Source: JAAYJG01 sp964450305 | GTDB lineage: Bacteria > Bacillota > Clostridia > DSM-8532 | Direction of reading: 5' to 3' | Assembly: GCA_964450305.1 (NCBI GenBank) | Contig: CAYVFB010000027.1 | Span: 1-35,699 of the forward strand | DNA length: 35,699 nucleotides | In this document: in pieces, positions 1 to 7,259 of the stretch | How the letters are laid out: each line of letters opens with the position of its first letter | Numbering within the stretch: position 1 is the stretch's first letter | Notes under the pieces: generated by a model | Seen by the model: the letters and a program-made list of their open reading frames with translations, nothing else | Database searches by the model: none | What the model was told of the DNA's origin: nothing | Made by a program: the position numbers and the translations under genes

Positions 1-28
1 TGAAACCCTTGATTTCTCAAGGGTTTCA
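1..28 (-). terminator. hairpin downstream of the tRNA-Ser pair
   Basis: The first 28 bases form a perfect 12-bp inverted repeat (arms 1-12 and 17-28) with a 4-base loop. It lies 9 bases beyond the 3' end of the tRNA-Ser(GCU) gene in the minus direction, where a terminator of the tRNA transcript is expected. The T-tract that would confirm it would fall outside the window. Confidence 0.55.
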
Positions 29-36
29 GACAAATG

Positions 37-128
37 TGGCGGAGAAGGAGAGATTCGAACTCTCGCGCCGCGTTAACGGCCTACACCCTTAGCAGGGGCG
101 CCTCTTCGACCGACTTGAGTACTTCTCC
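37..128 (-). tRNA. tRNA-Ser(GCU)
   Basis: Read on the minus strand, a 7-bp acceptor stem (GGAGAAG at 128-122 pairing with CTTCTCC at 47-41) encloses a class II cloverleaf. The T-arm is GAGAGTTCGAATCTCTC, there is a long variable arm as in serine tRNAs, and the anticodon loop is CTGCTAA with anticodon GCT, reading AGC/AGU. A G discriminator and the 3' CCA (37-39) are encoded. It follows the tRNA-Ser(UGA) gene by 30 bases and is probably co-transcribed from the promoter at 266-295. Confidence 0.95.
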
Positions 129-158
129 GTGTCAAACAAAATAATGATTATATAAAAT

Positions 159-249
159 TGGCGGAGAGACTGGGATTCGAACCCAGGGTGAGCGTGAACC
201 CACGCCGGTTTTCAAGACCGGTGCCTTAAACCAACTCGACCATCTCTCC
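159..249 (-). tRNA. tRNA-Ser(UGA)
   Basis: Minus-strand class II tRNA. The acceptor stem GGAGAGA/TCTCTCC, a long variable arm (CGTGGGTTCACGCTCACC), the T-loop GGGTTCGAATCCC and the anticodon loop CTTGAAA identify tRNA-Ser with anticodon TGA, reading UCA and related UCN codons. CCA is encoded at 159-161. It is the first gene after the strong promoter at 266-295. Confidence 0.95.
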
Positions 250-265
250 ACAAAATTGCTATGTT

Positions 266-295
266 AGTATACCATGGCCTCAAAAGAAATGTCAA
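266..295 (-). promoter_or_regulatory. sigma-A promoter of the tRNA-Ser operon
   Basis: On the minus strand a perfect -35 hexamer TTGACA (295-290) is separated by 18 bases from TATACT (271-266, 5/6 match). The -10 also carries an upstream TGn (extended -10). Transcription would begin about 10 bases before the tRNA-Ser(UGA) 5' end, as is usual for stable RNA genes. Confidence 0.75.
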
Positions 296-366
296 TACCC
301 ATGAAGCCGCCAAATTACGGCATGTATGCCATGACAGGCATCTATAAAAAGCCGTTGGTGCCCTTG

Positions 367-1647
367 CTATTCCTTCATCAACTCCATGGTAACCTGCTCG
401 GCAAAATTTCTTTTTTCATCATGAAAACCATCGTTGCCCAACACAATCACACAGGTATCCGTTATTGTGTTTCTTACATAAAAGCCTGAGAAGGTCCCAT
501 TCAATAATCTTCCCCCATGAATGTAAAGGAGGCCCTTGTCCGTTTCAGAGAACCACCAGCCGTAACCATACATACCATTGTAGCAGGTAAACATATCGTC
601 AAGCGCTTGTTTGCTTACAAGTTTTTCGGTGTATAAAGCCCTGTCCCACTTATACATATCTTCTACCGTAGAATACATTGAACCCGCACCATATGACATA
701 TCTGCACAGGACAGACCTTCGACCATCTTGTTTCCTTCCGGGCCATACCCGATAGCCAATTTGGTGTTTTCAGCAGGGAAATAGCCCGTACCGGTATTGA
801 CCATCTCCAATGGGTTGAAAATGTTTTGTTTTAAGAATTCTTCAAAAGACAGTCCGGAGGCTTTTTCCACGATATGGCCAACAATCATGTAATTGATGTC
901 ACTGTATCGGAATGTACTGCCTGGCGGGGGAAAAGCAATATAGATATCTTTGTTTTCAATGGCATTCAACAGTTTTTCTTCGTTTGTCTCCCCCGGATAA
1001 GCTTTTAGGAAACCGTCTCCTCTTGATCCCGGAAGTACTACCGGCAGCCCGGAGGTATGCGTCAGCAGTTGATGAATCGTGATCTTATCGCCCATGGGCA
1101 GGCTGGGAAGGTATTTGTCCACAGTATCATCTACAGAAAGCATCCCCCGCTCCTGCAGGATTAAAATACTCATTGCGGCAAACTGTTTTGTCATGGATGC
1201 AATCATATATCTGGTATCGACTGCATTATCAATGTCTTTTTCTCTGTCTGCCTTACCATAGGATTGCCGGAGAAGAATCTCTCCCTTTTCTGCGATAAGT
1301 ATACTGCCCTGAAAGCCTTCATCGGTTACAAAGGTATCGACCAAACGCTTTACCATTTCAACCCTGGGGGTTTCCTCTTCTTTTCCGTCTGGGATTATAT
1401 TTGAAGTCGCAGTGGTTATATCCGGCGCTTCCTGCCTGGAATTGTTCTCTTTCAGGGTGTCGGTTACATTGCTTGTGTTTAATTCCGGGGTGGGTGTTAT
1501 CCGTTGCTCTTCATCTTCCAACCTGGTTTGCGAATAATCTTGTGGAGAAAGCATGGGTGCTCTGTTCGAACAACCGGAAATCATTAATGCCAGACCGATG
1601 CAAAATACAATAAGTGTTTTGATGTCTGAAAACCTTTGTTTTACCAT
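367..1647 (-). CDS. serine hydrolase, beta-lactamase/DD-peptidase superfamily, lipoprotein
   Basis: A 426-residue exported protein of the class C beta-lactamase/penicillin-binding-protein fold (Pfam Beta-lactamase). The N-terminus has a basic start, a hydrophobic segment and a lipobox-like ISGC with Cys26, so it is likely a lipoprotein on the outer face of the membrane. Residues 30-95 are a polar Thr/Glu/Asn-rich linker. The catalytic SxxK is SMTK at 151-154, the family signature LLTHTSGLP is near 195-203, the second motif reads YSD at 248-250 (Asp where class C enzymes have Asn), and HGG at 377-379 is the third motif. The substrate could be peptidoglycan stem peptides or a small ester; the sequence does not tell. 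The ATG at 1645-1647 has a poorly spaced ribosome binding site, so the start is less certain than the fold. Confidence 0.85.
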   Translation of the reverse strand: MVKQRFSDIKTLIVFCIGLALMISGCSNRAPMLSPQDYSQTRLEDEEQRITPTPELNTSNVTDTLKENNSRQEAPDITTATSNIIPDGKEEETPRVEMVKRLVDTFVTDEGFQGSILIAEKGEILLRQSYGKADREKDIDNAVDTRYMIASMTKQFAAMSILILQERGMLSVDDTVDKYLPSLPMGDKITIHQLLTHTSGLPVVLPGSRGDGFLKAYPGETNEEKLLNAIENKDIYIAFPPPGSTFRYSDINYMIVGHIVEKASGLSFEEFLKQNIFNPLEMVNTGTGYFPAENTKLAIGYGPEGNKMVEGLSCADMSYGAGSMYSTVEDMYKWDRALYTEKLVSKQALDDMFTCYNGMYGYGWWFSETDKGLLYIHGGRLLNGTFSGFYVRNTITDTCVIVLGNDGFHDEKRNFAEQVTMELMKE

Positions 1648-1983
1648 GCCTCTTCATTTCCCATCCTATACTCAATTGACTTAGATTATCATAAATTTCC
1701 GGATTATTCAATCAGAAAGGAACTTCCTTCCCACTATGAGTATTCACTAACGGCAAAAAGAAAGAGCATGAATCCATGCTCTTTCCCGAAGTACGCTATA
1801 GAGTTTCCCGGTATTACGCCTGCTGCAAATCACTTGATGCTTCATGAAAATGAATTTAACTTCATCTTTCATCCTGCAACAACTTATACAGCTTTGCAGA
1901 GCAAGGTTTCCAATGACACTGAAATGACAAAAGCCGGTTCAGGCATTCAAGACCCGACTGCAGCAGGTTTTGTTCTGATGAAC
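1648..1983. other. intergenic region with the SASP terminator
   Basis: No convincing gene lies here. The only clear element is the hairpin at 1760-1785. The open frame crossing it on the plus strand has no ribosome binding site and no recognisable family. About 200 bases between the SASP stop and the hairpin stay unexplained, giving the spore-protein message a long 3' untranslated region if that hairpin is its terminator. Confidence 0.5.
1755..1785 (-). terminator. rho-independent terminator of the SASP transcript
   Basis: A perfect 11-bp stem (GAAAGAGCATG at 1760-1770 with its complement at 1775-1785) and a 4-base loop. Read on the minus strand it is followed by CTTTTTGCC, so it terminates minus-strand transcription coming from the spore-protein genes. 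Confidence 0.8.
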
Positions 1984-2151
1984 CTACACGGAATTCCGGT
2001 TGGCCATCTCGATGGCCTTCTTAACCATATTTCCGCAGTCCCTTGAGGAGACAGCTCCCCAACCATCATTTCTGACAATCTGATACACACCGAGTTCCTT
2101 TGCAATCTCTTCCTTGAGGTGTTCAGACATGATGCCGTTCCGCCTGCTCAT
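1984..2151 (-). CDS. alpha/beta-type small acid-soluble spore protein (SspF-like)
   Basis: A 55-residue protein of the alpha/beta SASP family, which coats DNA in the dormant spore and is cut by the GPR protease at germination. Visible hallmarks are EEIAKELGV near 14-22, where GPR cleaves family members at an E-I/F-A site, and the DNA-binding core GWGAVSSRDCGN followed by MVKKAIEMA. The start at 2151 is chosen because GAGGAGG sits six bases upstream. A longer in-frame ORF (to 2235) would begin inside the promoter spacer, so it is unlikely to be used. The gene has its own sigma-G-like promoter (2221-2249) and lies directly after another gene with the same promoter type. Confidence 0.92.
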   Translation of the reverse strand: MSRRNGIMSEHLKEEIAKELGVYQIVRNDGWGAVSSRDCGNMVKKAIEMANRNSV

Positions 2152-2220
2152 GATATCCCTCCTCAATGCTTCTGTTACGAAGCCTTGTAAGCTTGCTCTC
2201 AACTCTTCAGCGTACACAGT

Positions 2221-2249
2221 TATTATGACCCGCAAAAGCCGGTCTATGC
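2221..2249 (-). promoter_or_regulatory. sigma-G-type forespore promoter of the SASP gene
   Basis: On the minus strand GCATA (2249-2245) is followed after 17 bases by CATAATA (2227-2221), matching the sigma-G pattern (GHATR, 17-18 bases, CATNNTA) known from Bacillus subtilis. The transcript would start about 60 bases before the SASP ATG. SASP genes are classic sigma-G targets. Confidence 0.7.
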
Positions 2250-2255
2250 GTGTTA

Positions 2256-2699
2256 TTATTTGGTCGCAATGGTTTTCAAAGGTTTTGAAGGTTTACTGAT
2301 TTCCGTCAGTGCTTCCGACGCTTCTATGTTCGTTGCGCCGGTTGTGGCAATGTCCCCAAGGGATACCATTCCGACAAGCCTTTGGTTTTCAACAACAGGA
2401 ACCCTTCTGATCTGACGGGTGGACATCATTTGCGAAATTGCACGAACATCTTCATCCGGTGTCACCGTTGTTACCTGTGAGGTCATCACATTTTTCACCG
2501 GAGTGGATTGAGGATCCTGCCCTGCTGCAATATTTCTGACAACAATATCCCTGTCAGTGACAATTCCAACAAGCCCGTTTGTATCAACCACCGGTATGGA
2601 ACCCACATTGTGCTGCTGCATGATCGTAGCCGCTTCTTTAATTGTGGCTTCCGGGCGAATAACTGCCACGGATTTTGTCATCACATCTCGCACTTTCAT
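2256..2699 (-). CDS. tandem CBS-domain protein, probable forespore protein (YhcV-like)
   Basis: A 147-residue protein made of two CBS domains. The first spans about 1-60 (MKVRDVMTKSVAVIRP through GIVTDRDIV), the second about 68-128 (VKNVMTSQVTTVTPDEDV through LVGMVSLGDIA). A short Ser/Thr/Lys tail follows. CBS pairs bind adenosyl nucleotides such as AMP, ATP or SAM and usually regulate a partner; no catalytic domain is attached here. AAGGAGA precedes the ATG. The promoter at 2745-2773 is of the same sigma-G type as that of the SASP gene just downstream, suggesting production in the developing spore. B. subtilis YhcV is, as I recall, a comparable stand-alone CBS protein under sigma-G. The ligand and partner are unknown. 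Confidence 0.88.
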   Translation of the reverse strand: MKVRDVMTKSVAVIRPEATIKEAATIMQQHNVGSIPVVDTNGLVGIVTDRDIVVRNIAAGQDPQSTPVKNVMTSQVTTVTPDEDVRAISQMMSTRQIRRVPVVENQRLVGMVSLGDIATTGATNIEASEALTEISKPSKPLKTIATK

Positions 2700-2744
2700 T
2701 GCATCATCTCCTTTTCGGCCTTAGTTTATCCTGAACAATGCTTT

Positions 2745-2773
2745 TATTATGTATGCAGGGATGATTTTTATGC
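2745..2773 (-). promoter_or_regulatory. sigma-G-type forespore promoter of the CBS gene
   Basis: GCATA (2773-2769) and CATAATA (2751-2745) on the minus strand with a 17-base spacer. This is the same pair of elements and the same spacing as the SASP promoter at 2221-2249. The start point would be about 40 bases upstream of the CBS ATG. Confidence 0.65.
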
Positions 2774-2947
2774 TCTGTGGATATTCTTATCTTAATAGCA
2801 ATGAAATATTGAATGGCAATTTCACTGTTTCCGCTGAGAACCATTGTATTTCATCCATAAAAACTCCGTTTTGGTGCCTTAGGGTTCCCTGACAATGTTA
2901 TGCGTTTTGCCTCAATGGAATACGTTTCTACAGTGAAATGCAGGTGA

Positions 2948-4108
2948 ATGATGATAAAACTGCGAAAAAAATTTTTTCTTTATCTTACCATTGGGTTGGT
3001 GGCTTTCTGTTCTGTAGAGATCCCGACAGGTTTCTTCAGAACGAAAATAACGCTCTTGTTTGCGCGCAAAAATAGCCTTGTGATGGATCTTTCGGTGTAT
3101 CCCGAAGATTATAGCGTGTTCTGTGCGGATGGTACCACCCCGCTTGTTGTGAATGTACTGCTCTGTGATTCCAATCAGAAGCCTGTTCCCTACTCTCGTA
3201 TCCAGGTGCAGCTGAACCATTTTTCAGCCATGATGAAACCTGCTCATCCTGTCACCGGCTTGGACGGGCAGGTAACAATTACTTTATTTCCGCAGGAGTC
3301 CTATCAGTTTGAACAGCAGACAGGAGCGGAACCGGAAGATGAAACCCCGGTTTCAATTGCGTTCAGTGCAAGGAAGGCCATACCCATCCGCTGGGAAGGA
3401 AAAATGGCGAATCCTCCCGTCCTTCTGGTACACGGATTTCAAGATACATCCGAATCCATGGTTCCGCTGAAAAATTTCCTTTCAGGAAAGGCACTTTTTG
3501 TGGATTCAATGGATTATGACACCAATACCAATTTGCCAGATATGTCAGAATCGCTTGACCAGGCATTATCCGATCTGATGGTGGGGCTGAAGAACAGGGG
3601 AATTTATGCGCAACGTGCGGATATCGTGGCACACAGCCTGGGCGGGCTCGTAACCAGGTACTATACGACACAGCCGTCGTATCTGCAAAAAAGAAATGTT
3701 CACAAGGTTATCTTTATTACTGTTCCTCACCATGGAACGCCATGGGCTGAGGCTGGTGCAGCGATCCTGAACTCCCCGTTTCTGGAACAGCTGTATCCAA
3801 CCAGCTCCCTGTACACCTCGGTCTTTCCGGCTTTTATCAACAGAGGCCTGAATCAGACCATTCAAACGGGCAATATCGCTTTGGAAAATGATGAAGTGGT
3901 GCCTATTCCCAGTTCCATGCTCTCTTCCTGGGACATTGAAACAAAGGTTTTCCGAATCGGTTCGGAACCATTGACATTGGAGGGTGCTATCAGCAATCAG
4001 ATCAGCGGAAACTCACGTCACAGGCAGCTTTTGTTTTATACCCCGGTTTTCGAGGAGATTTACTATGATCTGACACACGCCCTTCCATATCCCCAGGAAA
4101 GGAGATGA
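2948..4108 (+). CDS. exported lipase-like alpha/beta hydrolase
   Basis: A 386-residue protein of the triacylglycerol lipase/PGAP1-like alpha/beta hydrolase group. The N-terminus (residues 4-30) is basic then hydrophobic, a signal peptide or membrane anchor. Residues 45-115 resemble an Ig-like/Big-type beta domain (VVNVLLCDSNQKPVP and GLDGQVTITLFP). The hydrolase domain starts near 155: the oxyanion loop VHGFQ at 161-165, the nucleophile elbow AHSLGG with Ser230, and plausible triad partners Asp315 (LENDEVVPIPSS) and His358. The partner motif PHHGTPWAEAG is typical of bacterial lipases. It is divergent from the CBS gene and monocistronic. AGGTG lies just before two consecutive ATGs (2948 and 2951) with short spacing, so the exact start is uncertain. 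The substrate is unknown; an ester lipid is likely. Confidence 0.85.
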   Translation: MMIKLRKKFFLYLTIGLVAFCSVEIPTGFFRTKITLLFARKNSLVMDLSVYPEDYSVFCADGTTPLVVNVLLCDSNQKPVPYSRIQVQLNHFSAMMKPAHPVTGLDGQVTITLFPQESYQFEQQTGAEPEDETPVSIAFSARKAIPIRWEGKMANPPVLLVHGFQDTSESMVPLKNFLSGKALFVDSMDYDTNTNLPDMSESLDQALSDLMVGLKNRGIYAQRADIVAHSLGGLVTRYYTTQPSYLQKRNVHKVIFITVPHHGTPWAEAGAAILNSPFLEQLYPTSSLYTSVFPAFINRGLNQTIQTGNIALENDEVVPIPSSMLSSWDIETKVFRIGSEPLTLEGAISNQISGNSRHRQLLFYTPVFEEIYYDLTHALPYPQERR

Positions 4109-4138
4109 CGCGTTTTGAACATACGTTTCCATATGGTT

Positions 4139-4330
4139 TTATCCACAGTGCTTATACCTGAAAACAGTGCAACAGGGCCAAAAACAATGAAAAGTATCCA
4201 CAAGACTGTGGATACTTTTTTAAAACCGAAAATGGCTGTAGCCCTTTATTTTCAAGCGTTTGTAGGTTTGCTCCGTTTTTTCGTCTTTTAAGAGGGTGGT
4301 TTCTGTGGATTGTTTTCCGTTTTGTCCACA
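4139..4330. promoter_or_regulatory. cluster of DnaA-box-like sites
   Basis: Within 192 gene-free bases there are five 9-mers close to the DnaA box TTATCCACA. One is a perfect match at 4139-4147. Two are GTATCCACA in inverted orientation (4194-4202 plus, 4207-4215 minus). The others are CAATCCACA (4304-4312 minus) and TTGTCCACA (4322-4330 plus). The inverted pair makes the stem of the hairpin at 4190-4219, and the last pair also face each other. It lies between the convergent ends of the lipase gene and nadC. Binding by DnaA is an inference. Confidence 0.4.
4190..4223 (+). terminator. terminator of the lipase gene (possibly bidirectional)
   Basis: A perfect stem of 12-13 bp (4190-4202 with 4207-4219) and a 4-base AGAC loop, with a T-run at 4216-4221 on the plus strand. 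It is 80 bases after the lipase stop codon. On the minus strand it could also stop nadC transcripts, though the following T-tract is less compact. Confidence 0.65.
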
Positions 4331-4398
4331 GGATGTCAATACAACCTAACCTCATGTCATGCATTGACAAATTTCAACACGGTGTCGGTTCCTGTCTG

Positions 4399-5229
4399 TT
4401 ATTCAAACCTCATACTGATGTCCATCGCCATGACTGAATGGGTCAGCGCACCTGCCGAGATGATGTCCACACCCGTTGCGGCAACCTTTTGAATGGTTTC
4501 CAGTGTTATGTTGCCGGAGGCTTCGGTGATGGCCTTCCCCGCTATCAATGAAACAGCTTCCGTCATCTTTTCAGGGGTCATGTTATCGAGCATGATGATA
4601 TCTGCTCCACTGTCCAGAGCTTCCTGAACCTGCTGAAGCGTTTCGGTTTCTACTTCTATCTTTACCGTATGGGGAATAGCTTCCCTTGCGGCCTGGACTG
4701 CCTTGGATATTCCACCGGCGGCTTTAATATGGTTGTCCTTGATCAGCACTCCATCGGACAGCGAGAACCTGTGGTTGGTGCCTCCGCCGGTTCTGACGGC
4801 GTACTTTTCAAAAAGCCGCAAGCCGGCTGTGGTTTTGCGGGTATCCACCACCTTTGCTTTGTAGCCGATGATTTTTTCCACATACAGCCTTGTAATGGAA
4901 GCAATTCCACTAAGCCTTTGCAGAAGGTTCAGGGCTGTTCTTTCAGCTTTCAGCAGTGCCCTGCTGTTGCCCTCGATCTCCAGAATACGGGTTTTGATTT
5001 CAACAAAATCACCATCCTGTACCAAAGGAGTTAATCGGACATTGGGATCGAGCATTTTGAATGCTTCCATCGCAATCTCCATGCCGCAGACCACGCCTTC
5101 CTGTTTGGTTATCAAAAACGCACGGGAGCTTTCATTCAACGGAACCGTACAATCTGTCGTAATGTCCCCCATGGGCATATCTTCCCGAAATGCCCTTTCA
5201 AGAACTTCCCGTATCATCCATTTTTCCAT
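4399..5229 (-). CDS. nadC: nicotinate-nucleotide diphosphorylase (carboxylating), quinolinate phosphoribosyltransferase
   Basis: Converts quinolinate and PRPP to nicotinate mononucleotide, CO2 and pyrophosphate, the third step of de novo NAD synthesis in the cytosol. The 276-residue length is normal for NadC. Visible family signatures are EDMPMGDITTD near the N-terminus, VVDTRKTTAGLR and the adjoining RTGGGTNHRFSLSDGVLIKDNH stretch (substrate- and PRPP-binding Arg/Lys/His residues), and the C-terminal barrel strands KIEVETETL, IIMLDNMTPEKM, EASGNITLETI and GVDIISAGALTHS. The start at 5229 is preceded by AAGGAGG at good spacing; an in-frame ATG 45 bases upstream has no such site. It lies 83 bases after nadB on the same strand and is surely co-transcribed with it. 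Confidence 0.96.
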   Translation of the reverse strand: MEKWMIREVLERAFREDMPMGDITTDCTVPLNESSRAFLITKQEGVVCGMEIAMEAFKMLDPNVRLTPLVQDGDFVEIKTRILEIEGNSRALLKAERTALNLLQRLSGIASITRLYVEKIIGYKAKVVDTRKTTAGLRLFEKYAVRTGGGTNHRFSLSDGVLIKDNHIKAAGGISKAVQAAREAIPHTVKIEVETETLQQVQEALDSGADIIMLDNMTPEKMTEAVSLIAGKAITEASGNITLETIQKVAATGVDIISAGALTHSVMAMDISMRFE

Positions 5230-5260
5230 GCAACAGGCCTCCTTATTGATTTCATTCAAC

Positions 5261-5294
5261 GAGCGCTTGTGCAAAGGCCGGAACGCGGGCGCTC
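5261..5294 (-). other. intercistronic hairpin between nadB and nadC
   Basis: GAGCGC at 5261-5266 and GCGCTC at 5289-5294 form an inverted repeat in the 83-base spacer between nadB and nadC. No T-run follows on the minus strand, so it looks like a message-processing or stability hairpin rather than a terminator. Confidence 0.3.
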
Positions 5295-5312
5295 AAAACA
5301 CCTCCGCGACGT

Positions 5313-6902
5313 TCACAGGATAGTGTTCTTTTTCCAATGAATGTCGTCGGTTTGCGGATAATCAGTGCGGTAATGTGCTCCACGGCTTTCGGTGCGCAAA
5401 AGGGCAGATTTGATCACCATCTCCGACAAGGCGACCATATTGATTAGTTCCCATTGCTCAATGTCGGAATACTCCCTGCCCCGTATCTGTTCCTTGATCT
5501 CCAGAATCCGCGTCATGGCTTTTTGAAGCTTTTCCTCATTGCGGATGATCCCGACATTGTTTGTCATCAACTTTCGAATTTGTGCCTTCAGGGCAGCAGT
5601 GTTTTTCAGTGGTTCGCCAGAGGTTTTCTGAAAAATAAGGGTTCGGGGTTGAGTAACTGCCTTGGCTTCCCTTTCAAACACATTCCGGCTCACTTCCTGG
5701 GCAATCCTTTTTCCAAAGACCAGGCCTTCAAGCAGTGAGTTGCTCGCAAGACGGTTTGCGCCATGAATCCCGTTGCAGGCAGCTTCCCCACAGGCATAGA
5801 AACCTTCAACCCCCGTTCTGCCCCATGCATCCGTCTGTATTCCGCCCATGCAGTAATGCTCTGCAGGCGCTACCGGGATGCGATCCTTTGTAATATCAAT
5901 CCCATAACCCAAACAGGTTTTATAAATGTTTGGAAAACGATTTCTTAAGTATTCCGAATCCTTGTGGGAAATATCCAAGAATACATGGGTGGTTTCATTC
6001 TTCTGAATTTCTTCAAAAATTGCTCTGGAAACCACATCTCTGGGTGCGAGTTCGGCCATCGGGTGATAACCCGGCATGAACCGCTCACCATTTGCATTGA
6101 GCAGGATAGCCCCTTCCCCGCGAACAGCCTCGGAAATCAGGAAAGAGCGATTTTCGGGGTGAAACAGGACGGTAGGGTGGAACTGAACAAATTCCAGGTC
6201 CATCAGCTTGCAGCCTGCACGGTGTGCCAACGCAGCACCATCCCCTGTGGCGACCGGCGGGTTGGTGGTGTAGTGATATAATTGCCCGTAGCCACCGGAA
6301 GCACAAATAACAGCGTCTGAGGCCAGAAACCTTTTTTCCTTGGAATCTTCGTCATAAACCAGCAGGCCTCTGCATTGATTGTCCTGAGTAACGATGTCTA
6401 TGGCGAAGGTCCGCTCATGAATTTTTACATTTGGGTATTTCAAAACAGCCGCAATCAGTGTGTCACAGACTTCCTTGCCGGTTGCATCCCCTGTGTGGAT
6501 AATCCGGTTTTTGCTATGAGCGGCTTCCCGTGAAAGGGCCAGCTGATGGTTTTCGCTCCTATCAAAATTTACGCCGTACCGGCATAAAATGCCGATGTTT
6601 TCGGCTGCTTCGTTCACAAGAGCCCACACCGTCTGTTCATCACACAAGCCCGCACCGGCATAAAGCGTGTCTTTGAAATGGTAGGTCGGTGAGTCTTCCT
6701 TGTCCAGAGAAACTGCGATACCACCCTGTGCCAGAACGGAATTGCTGATCTCCAGCGTTTCTTTTGTCACAATGGCAATTTTAACCTCACGCTCCATCTG
6801 GAGGGCTGTATACACCCCGGCTATGCCGCTGCCGATAATAACGGCATCATAATGCTCTGTTGGCATTGTCCCTGTATCAAAATTCGTTAAATATCTTTCC
6901 AC
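5313..6902 (-). CDS. nadB: L-aspartate oxidase
   Basis: FAD enzyme oxidising L-aspartate to iminoaspartate, the first step of de novo NAD synthesis; in anaerobes fumarate serves as electron acceptor. The 529 residues match the family length. The Rossmann motif VIIGSGIAGVYTAL near 20-33, the LAQGGIAVSL stretch, the HTGDATGKEVCD loop, LEFVQFHPTVLF, and the FAD-capping region YCMGGIQTDAWGRTGVEGFY...GEAACNGIHGANRLASNS identify NadB of the succinate dehydrogenase/fumarate reductase flavoprotein family. The C-terminal helical domain (LTNNVGI-like segment, about 430-515) is present. The start codon is GTG at 6902 with GGGAGGG six bases upstream. nadA, which supplies the quinolinate synthase step, is not in the window. 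Confidence 0.96.
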   Translation of the reverse strand: MERYLTNFDTGTMPTEHYDAVIIGSGIAGVYTALQMEREVKIAIVTKETLEISNSVLAQGGIAVSLDKEDSPTYHFKDTLYAGAGLCDEQTVWALVNEAAENIGILCRYGVNFDRSENHQLALSREAAHSKNRIIHTGDATGKEVCDTLIAAVLKYPNVKIHERTFAIDIVTQDNQCRGLLVYDEDSKEKRFLASDAVICASGGYGQLYHYTTNPPVATGDGAALAHRAGCKLMDLEFVQFHPTVLFHPENRSFLISEAVRGEGAILLNANGERFMPGYHPMAELAPRDVVSRAIFEEIQKNETTHVFLDISHKDSEYLRNRFPNIYKTCLGYGIDITKDRIPVAPAEHYCMGGIQTDAWGRTGVEGFYACGEAACNGIHGANRLASNSLLEGLVFGKRIAQEVSRNVFEREAKAVTQPRTLIFQKTSGEPLKNTAALKAQIRKLMTNNVGIIRNEEKLQKAMTRILEIKEQIRGREYSDIEQWELINMVALSEMVIKSALLRTESRGAHYRTDYPQTDDIHWKKNTIL

Positions 6903-7119
6903 AAATTCCCTCCCGGGTTTATCCTGTTTGGCTAGCCGTTACCTGTTCGGTAACAGCAGCACCATTCCAGATATCCTTCATTTGCTTTTGCATGCGGCAA
7001 CATATGCGCATGATTTGTACAAGCCTAATCATTCCTTTGGAAATGGTCTGTCAGGGCATAAAAAAACAATGGTTTCAGATCCATTCTACAGGCTACTTCT
7101 ATTCCACTGATTAACCTTA
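6903..7119 (-). promoter_or_regulatory. structured 5' leader of nadBC
   Basis: From the promoter at 7120-7148 a leader of roughly 210 nt runs to nadB with no gene in it. On the minus strand it holds three hairpins in order. The first is AATGG/CCATT (about 7085-7068) followed directly by seven T (7066-7060), resembling a short attenuator. The second is CATGCG/CGCATG (7012-6991). The third is a 9-bp GCTGTTACC/GGTAACGGC stem with a GAACA loop, containing the palindrome GTTACC-N5-GGTAAC (6954-6938), about 35 bases before the GTG start. I do not recognise a known riboswitch class. It could instead hold a repressor operator. Confidence 0.4.
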
Positions 7120-7148
7120 ATTGTAATACGGATTATTCCTTTTGTAAA
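7120..7148 (-). promoter_or_regulatory. sigma-A promoter of nadBC
   Basis: On the minus strand TTTACA (7148-7143) and TACAAT (7125-7120), each a 5/6 match to consensus, are 17 bases apart. It is the only good promoter between the RDD gene terminator and nadB. Confidence 0.65.
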
Positions 7149-7193
7149 GAACGGGAGAGTGCACAGAACCTATTTAATAGGGAAAAAACAGCG

Positions 7194-7232
7194 TAAAAAA
7201 GCGCAAAAGAACCAATATGGCTTTTGCGCTTT
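7194..7232 (-). terminator. terminator of the RDD gene
   Basis: Inverted repeat AAAGCGCAAAAG...CTTTTGCGCTTT (arms near 7221-7232 and 7198-7209). Read on the minus strand the second arm runs into a stretch of six T (7200-7195). It is about 30 bases after the stop of the RDD-family gene. Confidence 0.8.
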
Positions 7233-7259
7233 AGTAAAGCAGTTTCTGTTTACCTGGCT

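Noticed and set aside
1636..2046. 136-codon plus-strand frame opposite the SASP gene
   Set aside because: It covers the minus-strand terminator and the 3' end of the SASP gene, has no ribosome binding site and no recognisable domain.
4152..4370. 72-codon minus-strand frame across the DnaA-box region
   Set aside because: It has no ribosome binding site, runs through the terminator hairpin and has a composition typical of chance frames.
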